Origin: Pedosphaera sp.
GTDB taxonomy: Bacteria > Verrucomicrobiota > Verrucomicrobiia > Limisphaerales > SXQI01
Length of the DNA stretch: 64,000 bases
Direction of reading: 5' to 3'
Assembly (NCBI GenBank): GCA_025359965.1
Contig: JANYDC010000107.1
Span: forward strand, 83,801-147,800
Shown: in pieces, positions 1 through 8,445 of the stretch
Position numbering within the stretch: position 1 is the first letter of the stretch
How the letters are laid out: each line of letters begins with the position of its first letter
Program-made: the position numbers and the translations under genes
Notes under the pieces: model-generated
What the model was told of the DNA's origin: nothing
The model's database searches: none
What the model saw: the letters and a program-made list of their open reading frames with translations, nothing else

Positions 1-1
1 T

Positions 2-814
2 CTAGTCAAATCCATCGCCCAGGTTTTCAGCCTTCACTTCCAGCGCATTCAGTTCACACCCGACCTGATGCCGGCCGACATCACGGGCACCGAGATATTG
101 ACGGAGACCGAGACGGGCCGCCGCTTGAAATTCATGCCCGGCCCTGTATTTGGCAACTTGATTCTGGCGGACGAAATCAACCGCACCCCGCCCAAAACAC
201 AAGCTGCGTTACTTGAGGCCATGCAAGAGCGGCAGGTCACGGCCGCAGGGGTGCGTTATCCTTTACCTGCTCCATTCTTTGTCCTGGCCACGCAAAACCC
301 CATCGAAATGGAGGGCACCTATCCCCTGCCCGAGGCGCAGCTTGACCGTTTCATGTTCAATGTGGTGATGGATTACCTCCCTGAAGAAGAGGAGCTATCT
401 GTGGTCACTCGCACAACAGGGGTGGCTGGACCAGCACCCGGCGCAGTGATGAGCGGAGAGGATTTGCAGGCCATCCACCAGCTCGCGCGACGTGTCCCAA
501 TGGCCGAGGACGTTGCTCGCTATGCGGTGAGATTGGTCGCGGCAACGCGGCCAGGCCGACCCGAAGCGCTGGCGCAGGTGAATGATTATTTAAGCTGGGG
601 CGCAGGACTGCGGGCAAGCCAGTTTCTGGTTCTGGGCGCTAAAGCCCGCGCATTATGGCAGGGCAGGACCCATGCGACCGTGCAGGATATTCAAAAGCTG
701 GCCTACCCGGTGTTGCGTCACCGTCTGCTGACCAATTATCGCGCCGAAGCCGAGGGCATGACCACCGAGCGCATTATTGGGCAGCTTCTCGAAGCGGTCA
801 AACCCGCCAGATAA
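2..814 (+). CDS. MoxR-family AAA+ ATPase, 5' end cut by window edge
   Basis: MoxR proteins are AAA+ ATPases that act as chaperones, usually with DUF58 and von Willebrand proteins. The reading frame is open from base 2, before the first ATG at 68, and the upstream residues (LVKSIAQVF, then FTPDLMPADITGTEIL) match the stretch after a MoxR Walker A, so the P-loop itself lies outside the window. Visible motifs are Walker B (ADEINRTPPKTQAALLEAM), sensor 1 (LATQNPIEMEGTYPLPEAQLDRF region) and the C-terminal lid. The stop codon overlaps the ATG of the DUF58 gene (TAATG), implying translational coupling. The identification is firm; the substrate is unknown. Confidence 0.93.
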   Translation, partial: LVKSIAQVFSLHFQRIQFTPDLMPADITGTEILTETETGRRLKFMPGPVFGNLILADEINRTPPKTQAALLEAMQERQVTAAGVRYPLPAPFFVLATQNPIEMEGTYPLPEAQLDRFMFNVVMDYLPEEEELSVVTRTTGVAGPAPGAVMSGEDLQAIHQLARRVPMAEDVARYAVRLVAATRPGRPEALAQVNDYLSWGAGLRASQFLVLGAKARALWQGRTHATVQDIQKLAYPVLRHRLLTNYRAEAEGMTTERIIGQLLEAVKPAR

Positions 815-1764
815 TGAATCCATCCCAGCGCAACCCCGCAGGGACCAGCATCGATCCCAAGGCACTCATTGCCTTGGGTGACATCGAGTGGCGCGCGAGG
901 GTGGTGCTGGAAGGCTTTCGTCATGGATTGCACCGCAGCCCGGTCCGCGGTTTCTCCGCAGAATTCACCGAGTATCGGCCTTACGTGCCCGGGGATGACA
1001 CGCGACGTCTGGATTGGAAACTGGCCGCGCGCACAGACCGCTGGCACATGAAACAGTTTGAGGAGGAAACCAACACGGCAGCCTACCTTTTGGTGGATCA
1101 GAGCAGGTCCATGCAATATGGCTCGCTGGGTTATTCCAAACAGCAATACGGCAACACTTTTGCGGCAACCTTGGCCCAGTTTTTTCACGATCAGGGTGAC
1201 GCCATTGGATTGCTGACCTTTTCCGACAGCCCCTTATCTTTCACGCCAGCCCGGAGGCGGCGAGGGCATTTGCGCACGCTTTTCCGACAACTTGACACGC
1301 CCGCCGAAGGTCGGCTCACCGCCTTACACGCCCCCATTAATCGCCTTTACCAATTGGTGCGTCGTCGAAGCCTTATTTTGATCCTGTCGGACTTTCTCGC
1401 CCCATTGGATGATTTTGCGGCCGAGCTCAAGAGGATCGGCGCGGCAGGACACCAGCTAATCCTCGTGCGTCTGCTGGACCCAGCCGAAATCAACCTTCCT
1501 TTTGATAAAACCATCCTGCTCGAAGACCTTGAAACAGGCCGCCCGCTGTTTGTCAACGCACCCACCTCCCGGAGCTCTTACTTGGAGGCGATGGGAAACC
1601 ATTTCGGTATTTTGAAAAAGCTCTGCGACCAGCACGGATTCAGTTGGTGTGAGGCCTCGACGTCAGAGCCATTCGATGGGTTGCTGAGGAAATGCCTTGA
1701 AGGAGCAAGAGGGCACGGCGTGAGGGGAAGAAGGGCCACGGGTCAATCAACAGGCCGACGCTAA
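814..1764 (+). CDS. DUF58 domain protein, MoxR partner
   Basis: This 316-residue protein of the DUF58 family is the usual partner of MoxR ATPases. The open frame extends upstream inside moxR, but the ATG at 814, in a TAATG overlap with the moxR stop, is the sensible start. The signature RGFSAEFTEYRPYVPGDDTR followed by DWKLAARTDR is the classic DUF58 core, and AYLLVDQSRSM resembles the metal-ion-dependent adhesion site of von Willebrand A folds. There is no clear signal peptide or membrane segment, unlike many longer DUF58 proteins. The cellular role is unknown; the MoxR coupling suggests assembly or activation of a protein complex. Confidence 0.92.
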   Translation: MNPSQRNPAGTSIDPKALIALGDIEWRARVVLEGFRHGLHRSPVRGFSAEFTEYRPYVPGDDTRRLDWKLAARTDRWHMKQFEEETNTAAYLLVDQSRSMQYGSLGYSKQQYGNTFAATLAQFFHDQGDAIGLLTFSDSPLSFTPARRRRGHLRTLFRQLDTPAEGRLTALHAPINRLYQLVRRRSLILILSDFLAPLDDFAAELKRIGAAGHQLILVRLLDPAEINLPFDKTILLEDLETGRPLFVNAPTSRSSYLEAMGNHFGILKKLCDQHGFSWCEASTSEPFDGLLRKCLEGARGHGVRGRRATGQSTGRR

Positions 1765-1777
1765 ATTAACGGAGGAA

Positions 1778-2860
1778 TCAAAACTTGCGTCTTGGCACTT
1801 CAAGCACAAATGGCTTTTGGGGAGTCTTAAAGGTGCTGGTGACTGTTGAAAAAGCTGATGAAGGCTTTTGAACCACCGGCCCCTGACCTCCTGAACCAAA
1901 GACAGAAGCATCGGAAGAATAGGGATTGGCCGACGACAAAGCACTGGATGATCCCACAGGATTTAAGCGAGCTGTTTCGGGCAGCTTGTCCAACGAAGGC
2001 GGGGCAAAGGGTTGGACTGCCTGCCGATTCAGATCACGAAAGCTTCCGATAGGGTCGATTAAAGAAAGCGTGGCACCCTCCGGTAATTTCGGCTGGAGCA
2101 TCTTCAGGAATTCAGAATCGTGGGTCTGCTGTTGAAGAAGGCGTTCAGCCCTCTTCGCCGGATCAAGCTCCCCCATATTCAAAGGAACGCCAATACGGTC
2201 AAAACTTTGCAGTGAGTTTTTCTGGTCCGCAAAGCGGCTGTCCCGCAAAAAAGATTTCCCGGCGGGGTTAAGATAATCCTGCACGGTCCGTTCCGTCTGT
2301 CGCTCAGAAGCTCCCCGATCCGATTGACGGTCATGGCCCGTGGATGAGTTGAAATCGTTGTCTTGAGCAGGATTCAACTGATCGGGGCGGCCCTTGGTTT
2401 GCGTTCGACCTTTGATGCCTGAATCCGATTTATCATCACCATCGGCACCCCATTCGGATCGGCCCCCGATTGAACGGGTTGTTGAACGATCATTATCCGC
2501 GAAGGGATCCTGCTTTTTGAGCAGCTCATTTTCCGATTGGAACATCCAATTCTTTTTTCGGTCAAGAAACCCTTCCAGCTTACGACTCAGATTTGGACTT
2601 ATTGGCTGGACGCTGGGGGAAGCAGAAATAAAGGCTTCCGAAGCTAAACCCGAAGAAGGGGCCACATTAAGCCTCCGAGCAATGTCGTCGGTATTAAGGC
2701 TGGGCTTGGCCGGAGCGACTGAATTGGTGCTATCCGAGAAAATGATGCGATCCGCAGCCTTGATATTTGAAGAAAGGCAATAGGAGGCCGCTGCCAAAAT
2801 GGCCACAAAACGATGTGCTGAATAAACCGAACCCATGCTCACACGAAAACCTATCGGCAT
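1778..2860 (-). CDS. Secreted low-complexity hypothetical protein
   Basis: I do not recognise this family. The 360-residue product starts with a hydrophobic stretch (FVAILAAASYCLSS) that looks like a signal peptide; the start may be the ATG at 2860 or the one at 2836. The rest is polar and probably disordered: Asp/Ser/Arg/Gln-rich with many prolines, an acidic-basic middle region around residues 110-190, and no cysteine clusters or catalytic motif. It converges with the DUF58 gene, 13 bases away. It is probably a periplasmic or exported protein specific to the lineage. Confidence 0.6.
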   Translation of the reverse strand: MPIGFRVSMGSVYSAHRFVAILAAASYCLSSNIKAADRIIFSDSTNSVAPAKPSLNTDDIARRLNVAPSSGLASEAFISASPSVQPISPNLSRKLEGFLDRKKNWMFQSENELLKKQDPFADNDRSTTRSIGGRSEWGADGDDKSDSGIKGRTQTKGRPDQLNPAQDNDFNSSTGHDRQSDRGASERQTERTVQDYLNPAGKSFLRDSRFADQKNSLQSFDRIGVPLNMGELDPAKRAERLLQQQTHDSEFLKMLQPKLPEGATLSLIDPIGSFRDLNRQAVQPFAPPSLDKLPETARLNPVGSSSALSSANPYSSDASVFGSGGQGPVVQKPSSAFSTVTSTFKTPQKPFVLEVPRRKF

Positions 2861-2931
2861 AATGCCTTTTCGTCAAAAGAAACAAAATGAAATTCTCAGA
2901 ACACCTTATCAACCAAAAGCTTGGATCCTAT

Positions 2932-3330
2932 TTATTGCTGTTGATGGCGGGCATTTTTCCAGATGGGGACTTTTTGTTTCATTTGGTCGATGAGGAATTG
3001 GCAGGCGGCGAAGGCTTCGGCTCGGTGGGAGGCGACCACCTCAACCCACAGGGAAGCTTCATTGACCGGGACGAGGCCGGTGCGGTGGATCAGGCGGATG
3101 CTTTCAATGGGCCAGCGACGGGCGATTTCATCAAAGAGCAGTTGAAACTGATGGCGGGCCATGGCATCGAATGATTCATAATCAATGGCGGTGATAATCG
3201 AGCCGGATTCCTCAGCGCGAACCACACCGCAGAATGTGACTACGGCGCCAGCCTTGGGTGAGACCGAGCGGGAAAGGAGTTGCGCGGCTTCATCAATGAA
3301 ATCCTGGCTGAGATGGAGTTCAGTTTTCAT
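2932..3330 (-). CDS. moaE: Molybdopterin synthase catalytic subunit MoaE
   Basis: MoaE is the large subunit of molybdopterin synthase, which adds dithiolene sulfur to precursor Z. The ATG at 3330 (MKTELHLSQDFID) gives a 132-residue protein; the frame extends further upstream but that part overlaps moaD. Family features are GAVVTFCGVVR near the N-terminus, the YESFDAMA segment, RLIHRTGLVPVNEASLWV, and VPIWKNA near the C-terminus, where the lysine is the usual active-site residue. It follows moaD after 4 bases, so the two subunits are co-expressed. No moaA, moaC or moeA is in this window. Confidence 0.92.
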   Translation of the reverse strand: MKTELHLSQDFIDEAAQLLSRSVSPKAGAVVTFCGVVRAEESGSIITAIDYESFDAMARHQFQLLFDEIARRWPIESIRLIHRTGLVPVNEASLWVEVVASHRAEAFAACQFLIDQMKQKVPIWKNARHQQQ

Positions 3331-3334
3331 GATT

Positions 3335-3580
3335 TCAGCCTCCTTGCACCGGCGGAAAAAACGAAACCATGTCACCCGCCTGCAAGAGATGGGAACGCGG
3401 TTGATAATCCACACCCACAGCTAATAGTGTGGAACGCTCAAAGGGCTTGAGGGCAGGAAACCGTTGGTGAATTAAATCAATTAGATCGCCCAAAGTCGCA
3501 CCGTGAGGGACTTCTATTTGGGTATCCGCGCAACCCGTTTTCTCACGAAAGAAGGAATAAAAATGGACTTGGATGGTCAT
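3335..3580 (-). CDS. moaD: Molybdopterin synthase sulfur carrier subunit MoaD
   Basis: This 81-residue ubiquitin-like protein ends in Gly-Gly, the residue pair that is adenylated and thiocarboxylated in MoaD. The sequence has the short beta-grasp pattern VHFYSFFREKTG...GATLGDLIDLI and GDMVSFFPPVQGG. It sits directly before moaE, and its ATG overlaps the hpt stop (ATGA), indicating one transcript hpt-moaD-moaE. It could in principle be a ThiS-like carrier, but the adjacency to moaE settles the role. Confidence 0.9.
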   Translation of the reverse strand: MTIQVHFYSFFREKTGCADTQIEVPHGATLGDLIDLIHQRFPALKPFERSTLLAVGVDYQPRSHLLQAGDMVSFFPPVQGG

Positions 3581-4143
3581 GGTTCAATTGGCTTGCCGTT
3601 GACCATTTTGGGTATGCCAATGAAAGGAAGTTGGCGAAAGTGCCCGGCATAGTCCATTCCATAACCAACGACAAAGGCATCAGGAATAACGAAGCCCACG
3701 TAGTCAGGTTTAATTTTCACAGTGCGCCGGGCTGGTTTGTTTAGCAGAACGCATGTTCTTAGTGAACGAGGACGCTGTTCCCGCACCAAGGCTTGGACAG
3801 CGTGAAGCGTGCGACCAGTATCAAGAATATCATCCACGATCAGGACGTCGCGGCCTTTGAGATTCAGGGAAGGAGCGCGCCTCACCTCCAACTCACCCGA
3901 AACAGTACCAGCGCCGTAGCTGGAGACTTTGAGCAGGCCGATCTGCAAAGGATGGTCAATCGCCCGCATGAGATCAGCCAAAAACACGATGGTCCCATCC
4001 AACAAAGCCACAATAGTGATGCGCTTGCCGGTGTAATCCCGGGAGATCAAAAATCCCAGCTCGTCAACACGGCGGCGTATGGCCACAGCAGAAATTAGCT
4101 GGCCCTCAAGTTGAGACCGCCACGCAGCAGGCGGTTTGGTCAA
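3577..4143 (-). CDS. hpt: Hypoxanthine phosphoribosyltransferase
   Basis: Purine salvage enzyme that converts hypoxanthine or guanine plus PRPP to IMP or GMP. The PRPP-binding motif DVLIVDDILDTGRTL is clear, as are the flexible-loop region LLKVSSYGAGT and the C-terminal FVVGYGMDYAGHFRQLP. The start is uncertain: the frame runs upstream to 4269 into the dUTPase gene and contains no ATG in the expected place, so I chose the TTG at 4143, giving 188 residues, near the family length. A GTG inside SAVAIRRR is another option. The 3' end overlaps moaD by four bases. Confidence 0.88.
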   Translation of the reverse strand: MTKPPAAWRSQLEGQLISAVAIRRRVDELGFLISRDYTGKRITIVALLDGTIVFLADLMRAIDHPLQIGLLKVSSYGAGTVSGELEVRRAPSLNLKGRDVLIVDDILDTGRTLHAVQALVREQRPRSLRTCVLLNKPARRTVKIKPDYVGFVIPDAFVVGYGMDYAGHFRQLPFIGIPKMVNGKPIEP

Positions 4144-4168
4144 CCGCCCGCTGATAACGACCGAAGCC

Positions 4169-4549
4169 TCAGATATGCTTGGAGTCGTTGTGGTCTTTGG
4201 CGACGTAGCCGGTCTCCTGACGTTGGAGGTTGACCTCATTCTTTTTGCGGTAGGCTTCAAACACGTCATCGGCGCTCATGCCGAGGACCTGGGCGGAACT
4301 GATCAGGAAATGAAATAGATCAACCACTTCAACGCGCGCATTCTGTTCATCAAAGTTTTGGTACTTGGCCCACCATTTCCAGGGCACGCTGTCGGTAAGC
4401 TCGGCGAGCTCCTGCGTCATGGCGCGGCAATAATTGAGAATCCAGCGCGTCTTTTCCTCCGGCGTCATAGCATCGGTATTGACGCCAATCCGCTGGTTGA
4501 GCGCTTTTTGCATGCGAAACAATTCGCGAAGTTGGTCTGGTGTTTCCAT
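4169..4549 (-). CDS. Dimeric all-alpha dUTPase-like NTP pyrophosphatase
   Basis: A 126-residue all-alpha protein of the dUTPase type 2/MazG superfamily. The motif QELAELTDSVPWKWW, followed by ARVEVVDLFHFLISSAQVLG, carries the acidic residues (ExxE and ExxD pattern) that bind magnesium in this fold, and PWKWW is typical of the dUTPase_2 family. The enzyme would hydrolyse dUTP to dUMP, keeping uracil out of DNA and feeding thymidylate synthesis. It lies 11 bases downstream of xylB and just ahead of hpt, in what looks like a nucleotide-metabolism run. A house-cleaning MazG-like activity on another NTP is possible. Confidence 0.8.
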   Translation of the reverse strand: METPDQLRELFRMQKALNQRIGVNTDAMTPEEKTRWILNYCRAMTQELAELTDSVPWKWWAKYQNFDEQNARVEVVDLFHFLISSAQVLGMSADDVFEAYRKKNEVNLQRQETGYVAKDHNDSKHI

Positions 4550-4560
4550 AGGAATGATAA

Positions 4561-6099
4561 TTATTTTGAGGGCGTGACCAGTGCGCGATGCGCATCAAAA
4601 ACGGGGCGCAATTGTGTCGAGGCCAAGTCCTGCAACTTCTGCAGGTCCTCGTAAAGCCCACGATGCTCAGCCTTCGGCGTGGCAGTCTTTTTTGCGTCAA
4701 GGGTGACAAATTGATCGGTGATTTCGCTAATGGTGACCTTCTCGCCCTTTTGCAGGTGCCAGCACCACATGGCTTGAAGCGCCGCTCCATAAGCCGCGCC
4801 TTCGCCGACTTTTAATGAGACCACTTCGGCCTGGAAAATATCCGCCATGATCTGGCGCCAGAGCTTGGAATGCGCCCCGCCGCCGGTTGCCCGAATCTGT
4901 TTGGGCGCGACGCCCAACTCGGCAAGGCGACGCAGGCCGTAGTTCATGCCCAAAGTGACACCTTCCATGGCGGCGCGCGCAAAATGAGGGGCGGTGAAAG
5001 TCTTGGGAGTGACACCAATAAACACGCCGGTGCCGTTGGGCACATTCGGGGTCCGTTCGCCCTCAAGGTAAGGCACGAGCAGCAGCCCATCGCTGCCGGC
5101 AGGGGCCTGACGGGCGGCCTGTTCGAAACCGGCGTGATCCACGCCGAAATCACGGCGCACCATTTCGGTCGCCACCGTGACGTTCATGGTGCAAAGAAGC
5201 GGCAGCCACTGATTGGTTGAATCGCAGAACGCCGCAATCTCACCACGCGGATCAACCACCGGTTTGTCGGCGCAGGCGTAAATGGTGCCACTGGTGCCAA
5301 AGCTGGCGGTGATTACACCCGGACGGGTGTTGCCCGTGCCAATTGCGCCCATCATATTGTCTCCGCCCCCTGCGCTCACCAGTGTGCCCACGGGCAGCCC
5401 CAGTTCGGCAGCAGTAGATGTATGGAGGTGGCCGGACGGTTCATCGCTCGAAATAAGGCGAGGCATTTTGGATGCAAGTCCGGCATCAATGGCATTCAGA
5501 GCCGCCTCGCTCCAGCGACGTTTGCGAACATCAAGCAATGCGGTGCCCGAGGCGTCGCCAAACTCCATGGTCTTCTCGCCGGTCAACCAGAAATTGAGGT
5601 AATCGTGAGGCAGAAGGACTGAAGCGAGTTTTTTGAAATTCTTCGGCTCGTGATTTTTCAACCAGAGAATTTTGGGGGCGGTAAACCCGGGGAGCACGCT
5701 GTTGCCAAGCGCTTTGATGGTCGCTTTGGCACCGCCGAGCGCGGTCGTGATTTGCGCGCACTCGGCACTGGTGGTGGTATCGCACCAAAGTTTGGCCGCG
5801 CGAATCACTTCCCCCTTGGCGTCGAGCGGCACAAAACCATGTTGCTGACCGCTCACTCCAATGGCCACCACGTCCGAGGCACGGACCTTCGCGGCCTTGA
5901 GTGCGGCGCGAATCCCTTTGGCAGTGGCGACACGCCAGGAATCGGGGTGTTGCTCCTTGGCACCTGGAGCCAGTCCTTCTATAAGGCCGTATGCTTCCGA
6001 GGCACTTGCAAGGACGCGGCCGCTCTTGCCATCAACCACCAACACTTTGGTGGATTGAGTGCCGCTATCAATTCCAATGAATAGGGGTCGTTTGATCAC
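4561..6099 (-). CDS. xylB: Xylulokinase (FGGY family carbohydrate kinase)
   Basis: A 512-residue FGGY kinase. The N-terminal phosphate-binding element FIGIDSGTQSTKVLVVD, the catalytic region ASDVVAIGVSGQQHGFV, the GDASGTALLDVRKRRW segment and the C-terminal IRATGGGAHSKLWRQIMAD all match xylulokinases. The reaction is D-xylulose plus ATP to xylulose 5-phosphate, linking xylose use to the pentose phosphate pathway. No xylose isomerase is present nearby, so substrate assignment rests on family resemblance only. It heads a minus-strand run that continues with dUTPase, hpt and moaDE. Confidence 0.88.
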   Translation of the reverse strand: MIKRPLFIGIDSGTQSTKVLVVDGKSGRVLASASEAYGLIEGLAPGAKEQHPDSWRVATAKGIRAALKAAKVRASDVVAIGVSGQQHGFVPLDAKGEVIRAAKLWCDTTTSAECAQITTALGGAKATIKALGNSVLPGFTAPKILWLKNHEPKNFKKLASVLLPHDYLNFWLTGEKTMEFGDASGTALLDVRKRRWSEAALNAIDAGLASKMPRLISSDEPSGHLHTSTAAELGLPVGTLVSAGGGDNMMGAIGTGNTRPGVITASFGTSGTIYACADKPVVDPRGEIAAFCDSTNQWLPLLCTMNVTVATEMVRRDFGVDHAGFEQAARQAPAGSDGLLLVPYLEGERTPNVPNGTGVFIGVTPKTFTAPHFARAAMEGVTLGMNYGLRRLAELGVAPKQIRATGGGAHSKLWRQIMADIFQAEVVSLKVGEGAAYGAALQAMWCWHLQKGEKVTISEITDQFVTLDAKKTATPKAEHRGLYEDLQKLQDLASTQLRPVFDAHRALVTPSK

Positions 6100-6310
6100 C
6101 CACTAATCATCCAAGGAATAGGCTTAGTTTCAAGCGCGCAGTTTTGAGCGTTGGGCTTGGCCTTGAGGAGGCAGAATACTATCACAGAACAGTGCAGCTG
6201 ACTTTAACTCAACCCAAGCTGATGGAGTTCCACTAGAAGCTCGGAGCCAAAGCCCGTACGGAAGGTCGATGCTACCTGACCGGCGGGATTGGAAAATCCA
6301 ACAAGCTTGA

Positions 6311-6457
6311 GGGTGCTCCACTACGATTTTATCGGCCAGGCGCTCGCTAAAATATCACGGGGCCATCCGTGCCAGCCTCATCTACTTTCCTGCCCTTGAT
6401 GAGGATGCTTATCTCGCCGCGCTGGAAGCCTATTTGAAAGGCGCGCAAAATGTTTGA
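6311..6457 (+). pseudogene. Start-less ORF fragment upstream of a small hypothetical gene
   Basis: An open stretch with no ATG, GTG or usable TTG until its last codons. It encodes a protein-like C-terminus (GAIRASLIYFPALDEDAY then LAALEAYLKGAQNV). Its TGA at 6455-6457 overlaps the ATG of the next ORF at 6450. The pattern suggests the tail of a once coupled two-gene unit whose 5' part has been lost. The preceding 6100-6310 stretch shows nothing I can interpret. Confidence 0.35.
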
Positions 6458-6752
6458 GCACCTTCCCGGAGGAGAAATACTAGAGGACGGATTAAGAGAT
6501 CTTGCCGAAGCTCGACAAAGTCATTGCACTTTGCTCCTCATGATCGCCGGGCCGCGTCTGCGAGCGCATGGGTTTCCGATTCCTGAACCGCCTTTTGGAA
6601 GTCGCGCGGGCGGGGAGGTTTTGTACCTCGGATTATATGCGGAGCATGGAAAAGATGCCTACCCTCGCTACAACGGATTAATCCAACGATTGGTGAGCTT
6701 GGAAAACGCCTTGGATGCGACAACACCTCCTGCCTCCACTCCTCAAAATTAG
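6450..6752 (+). CDS. Small hypothetical protein, 100 residues
   Basis: This small ORF looks protein-like rather than a shadow. It begins with an amphipathic helix (GEILEDGLRDLAEARQSH), continues through LLLMIAGPRLRAHGFPIPEP, and ends with DAYPRYNGLIQRLVSLENAL. The layout reminds me of small uncharacterised proteins that follow a short partner gene in other Verrucomicrobiota, but I cannot name a family. The ATG overlaps the stop of the fragment upstream. It faces the methyltransferase gene and ends 21 bases from it. It may be a remnant, given that the partner is truncated. Confidence 0.4.
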   Translation: MFEHLPGGEILEDGLRDLAEARQSHCTLLLMIAGPRLRAHGFPIPEPPFGSRAGGEVLYLGLYAEHGKDAYPRYNGLIQRLVSLENALDATTPPASTPQN

Positions 6753-6773
6753 CATCTTTCGCGTGAGAGCAGG

Positions 6774-8363
6774 TCACGCTCTTTTTGGTCGTTTCTGCGG
6801 AACCGGCAACTCTGATTTGACATATACCTCAAGCCGGGCATCGAACCCTGCAAAATCCACCACTTGGCGGGAGTGCATTCTAAGTGAGGCGTGCTGGCTC
6901 ATAAGCTGCAAGGGATTGGCGAAAACAAGCCTTCCACCGGGCCGAAGCACGGCATTGGCCACGGAGAATAAATCCTCGATCAAACGGCGCAAATCAGCCA
7001 CCGCCACTCTTCGCCCCATGGGTGGGTTGGTGATGATAAGGCTGGCGGTGTTATGCCCCAAGCCTTTGACTTTGATAAAATCCCGAAAATCCAAGCAGGT
7101 GAACGAAGGCACGATGGAAAGAACCGGCGCGGCTTCAAAATTGGCTTTGGCGATGTCGAGGGCTTCCTGGCTGCGGTCGGTGGCATACATTTCGCAGACT
7201 CCGCCCAGCATGGCTTTTTCAATAAGCTCCAAGCCTGAACCGCAAAACGGATCCCACACGATCTCGTTTTCCATGCTGCCCGCAAGGCGGGCCATACAGG
7301 CGGCCAAAGGAGGATGGGAAGCGGCTGGCACATCTTTTTGCCGATAGGCAAAACGCGGGTCAGGCGACAGTTTTGGACGCAATTCGACAGTCTCCCCTTG
7401 ATCAGTGGTCTCGATGGAAATACACCATGGAGCCTCGCTGGCATCATTGAGAAGCTCTGGGCACATTTCATAGGCGCGATTGGCGAGAAGACGCACCGCA
7501 CCGCGCTGGTGGCCTTTGGAAATGAAATCCAGCCGGTAACGGACCGGCCCATCGGTGAAAGTTTTCAGCAGCTTCCAGGAAGGAATGGAGGTGATGATTT
7601 TCGCCAGAGCCTCGATGGCCCCGGCTTCGTCCCCAACATTGACTGCGCCCAAAACAAAGCCAAGTGTTCCGAAGCAGCGCAGAGCATAGATATCGGCCAG
7701 AGTGAAGGCTTTGACGGGTATGAGTACCACCAGTCCGCTGCGAACTTCCGACATGCGGAATTGCCCTTTGGCGCGGACATGTTCTTCAACCTCGCTGCGT
7801 ACAATCTGTTCAAGGCCATAGCGGCCATGCAGATGAATGCGCAAGCCCACAAAATCGGTCAGCGCGCGGTCCATTCTGATGGAGCTGGGCGTCTGGCTTC
7901 GGGCGAGACTGGCTTTAACCTTCTGCTCGGTTTGCAGGGAGAAACCACCGCCCATGCCGCCCATTTCTTCCAAGGTGGCTGTGCCGCCGATCTTTTCCAG
8001 AGCCTGGCCTAAAAACTTTTTCTCGCGCTGATTTTGAGTGGTGCGGAGCAAGGCCAACAAGTCAGTCTCCTCGCCCTGCCCCGCGCCCAGTTTGGGCATC
8101 GCAGTCATGGCGTAACGGCGGATCTTCTCATCAGGATCGTTGAGCAAATTGCGGAGCCACGGACGCACTCGGGCTTTCTGTTCTGGATTGCCGATTTCGG
8201 AGAAAACTACGCCCACCGCTCGTATGAGGCCCACCCTCTCGCTTCGCTCCTTGGGCGTGGCTTTGTCGAAACGCGCAACTTCATTCTCCCACAGCTGTTC
8301 GCAGGTGAGGACGCGCAATTGTTCGTAAAGCTCCTTGGCGGGTTTCTTGTCGGTCTTTTTCAT
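6774..8363 (-). CDS. HEAT-like repeat / THUMP-type RNA methyltransferase
   Basis: The product has two parts. Residues about 1-150 are helical, with HEAT-like repeats (PWLRNLLNDPDEKIRRYAMTA, then LLALLRTTQNQREKKFLGQA). The rest resembles Trm14/RlmL-type methyltransferases: a degenerate THUMP-like region with YGLEQIVRSEVEE, then a Rossmann methylase with VWDPFCGSGLELIEKAML (motif I) and SLIITNPPMGRR (motif IV, NPPY-like). This family makes N2-methylguanosine or similar marks in tRNA or rRNA using S-adenosylmethionine. I chose the ATG at 8363 (MKKTDKKPAKEL); a GTG at 8390 adds nine residues. The target RNA is unknown. Confidence 0.78.
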   Translation of the reverse strand: MKKTDKKPAKELYEQLRVLTCEQLWENEVARFDKATPKERSERVGLIRAVGVVFSEIGNPEQKARVRPWLRNLLNDPDEKIRRYAMTAMPKLGAGQGEETDLLALLRTTQNQREKKFLGQALEKIGGTATLEEMGGMGGGFSLQTEQKVKASLARSQTPSSIRMDRALTDFVGLRIHLHGRYGLEQIVRSEVEEHVRAKGQFRMSEVRSGLVVLIPVKAFTLADIYALRCFGTLGFVLGAVNVGDEAGAIEALAKIITSIPSWKLLKTFTDGPVRYRLDFISKGHQRGAVRLLANRAYEMCPELLNDASEAPWCISIETTDQGETVELRPKLSPDPRFAYRQKDVPAASHPPLAACMARLAGSMENEIVWDPFCGSGLELIEKAMLGGVCEMYATDRSQEALDIAKANFEAAPVLSIVPSFTCLDFRDFIKVKGLGHNTASLIITNPPMGRRVAVADLRRLIEDLFSVANAVLRPGGRLVFANPLQLMSQHASLRMHSRQVVDFAGFDARLEVYVKSELPVPQKRPKRA

Positions 8364-8445
8364 GTTGGGATGGGTAGTGAATGTCTCCACTCGAATCCGA
8401 ATGGATACCCTACCTTAAATGCGGGGCAAAAGGACACCCCTTCCT

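Noticed and set aside
655..813. Extended start of the DUF58 gene inside moxR
   Set aside because: The added residues mirror moxR in another frame; the TAATG junction at 814 is a better start.
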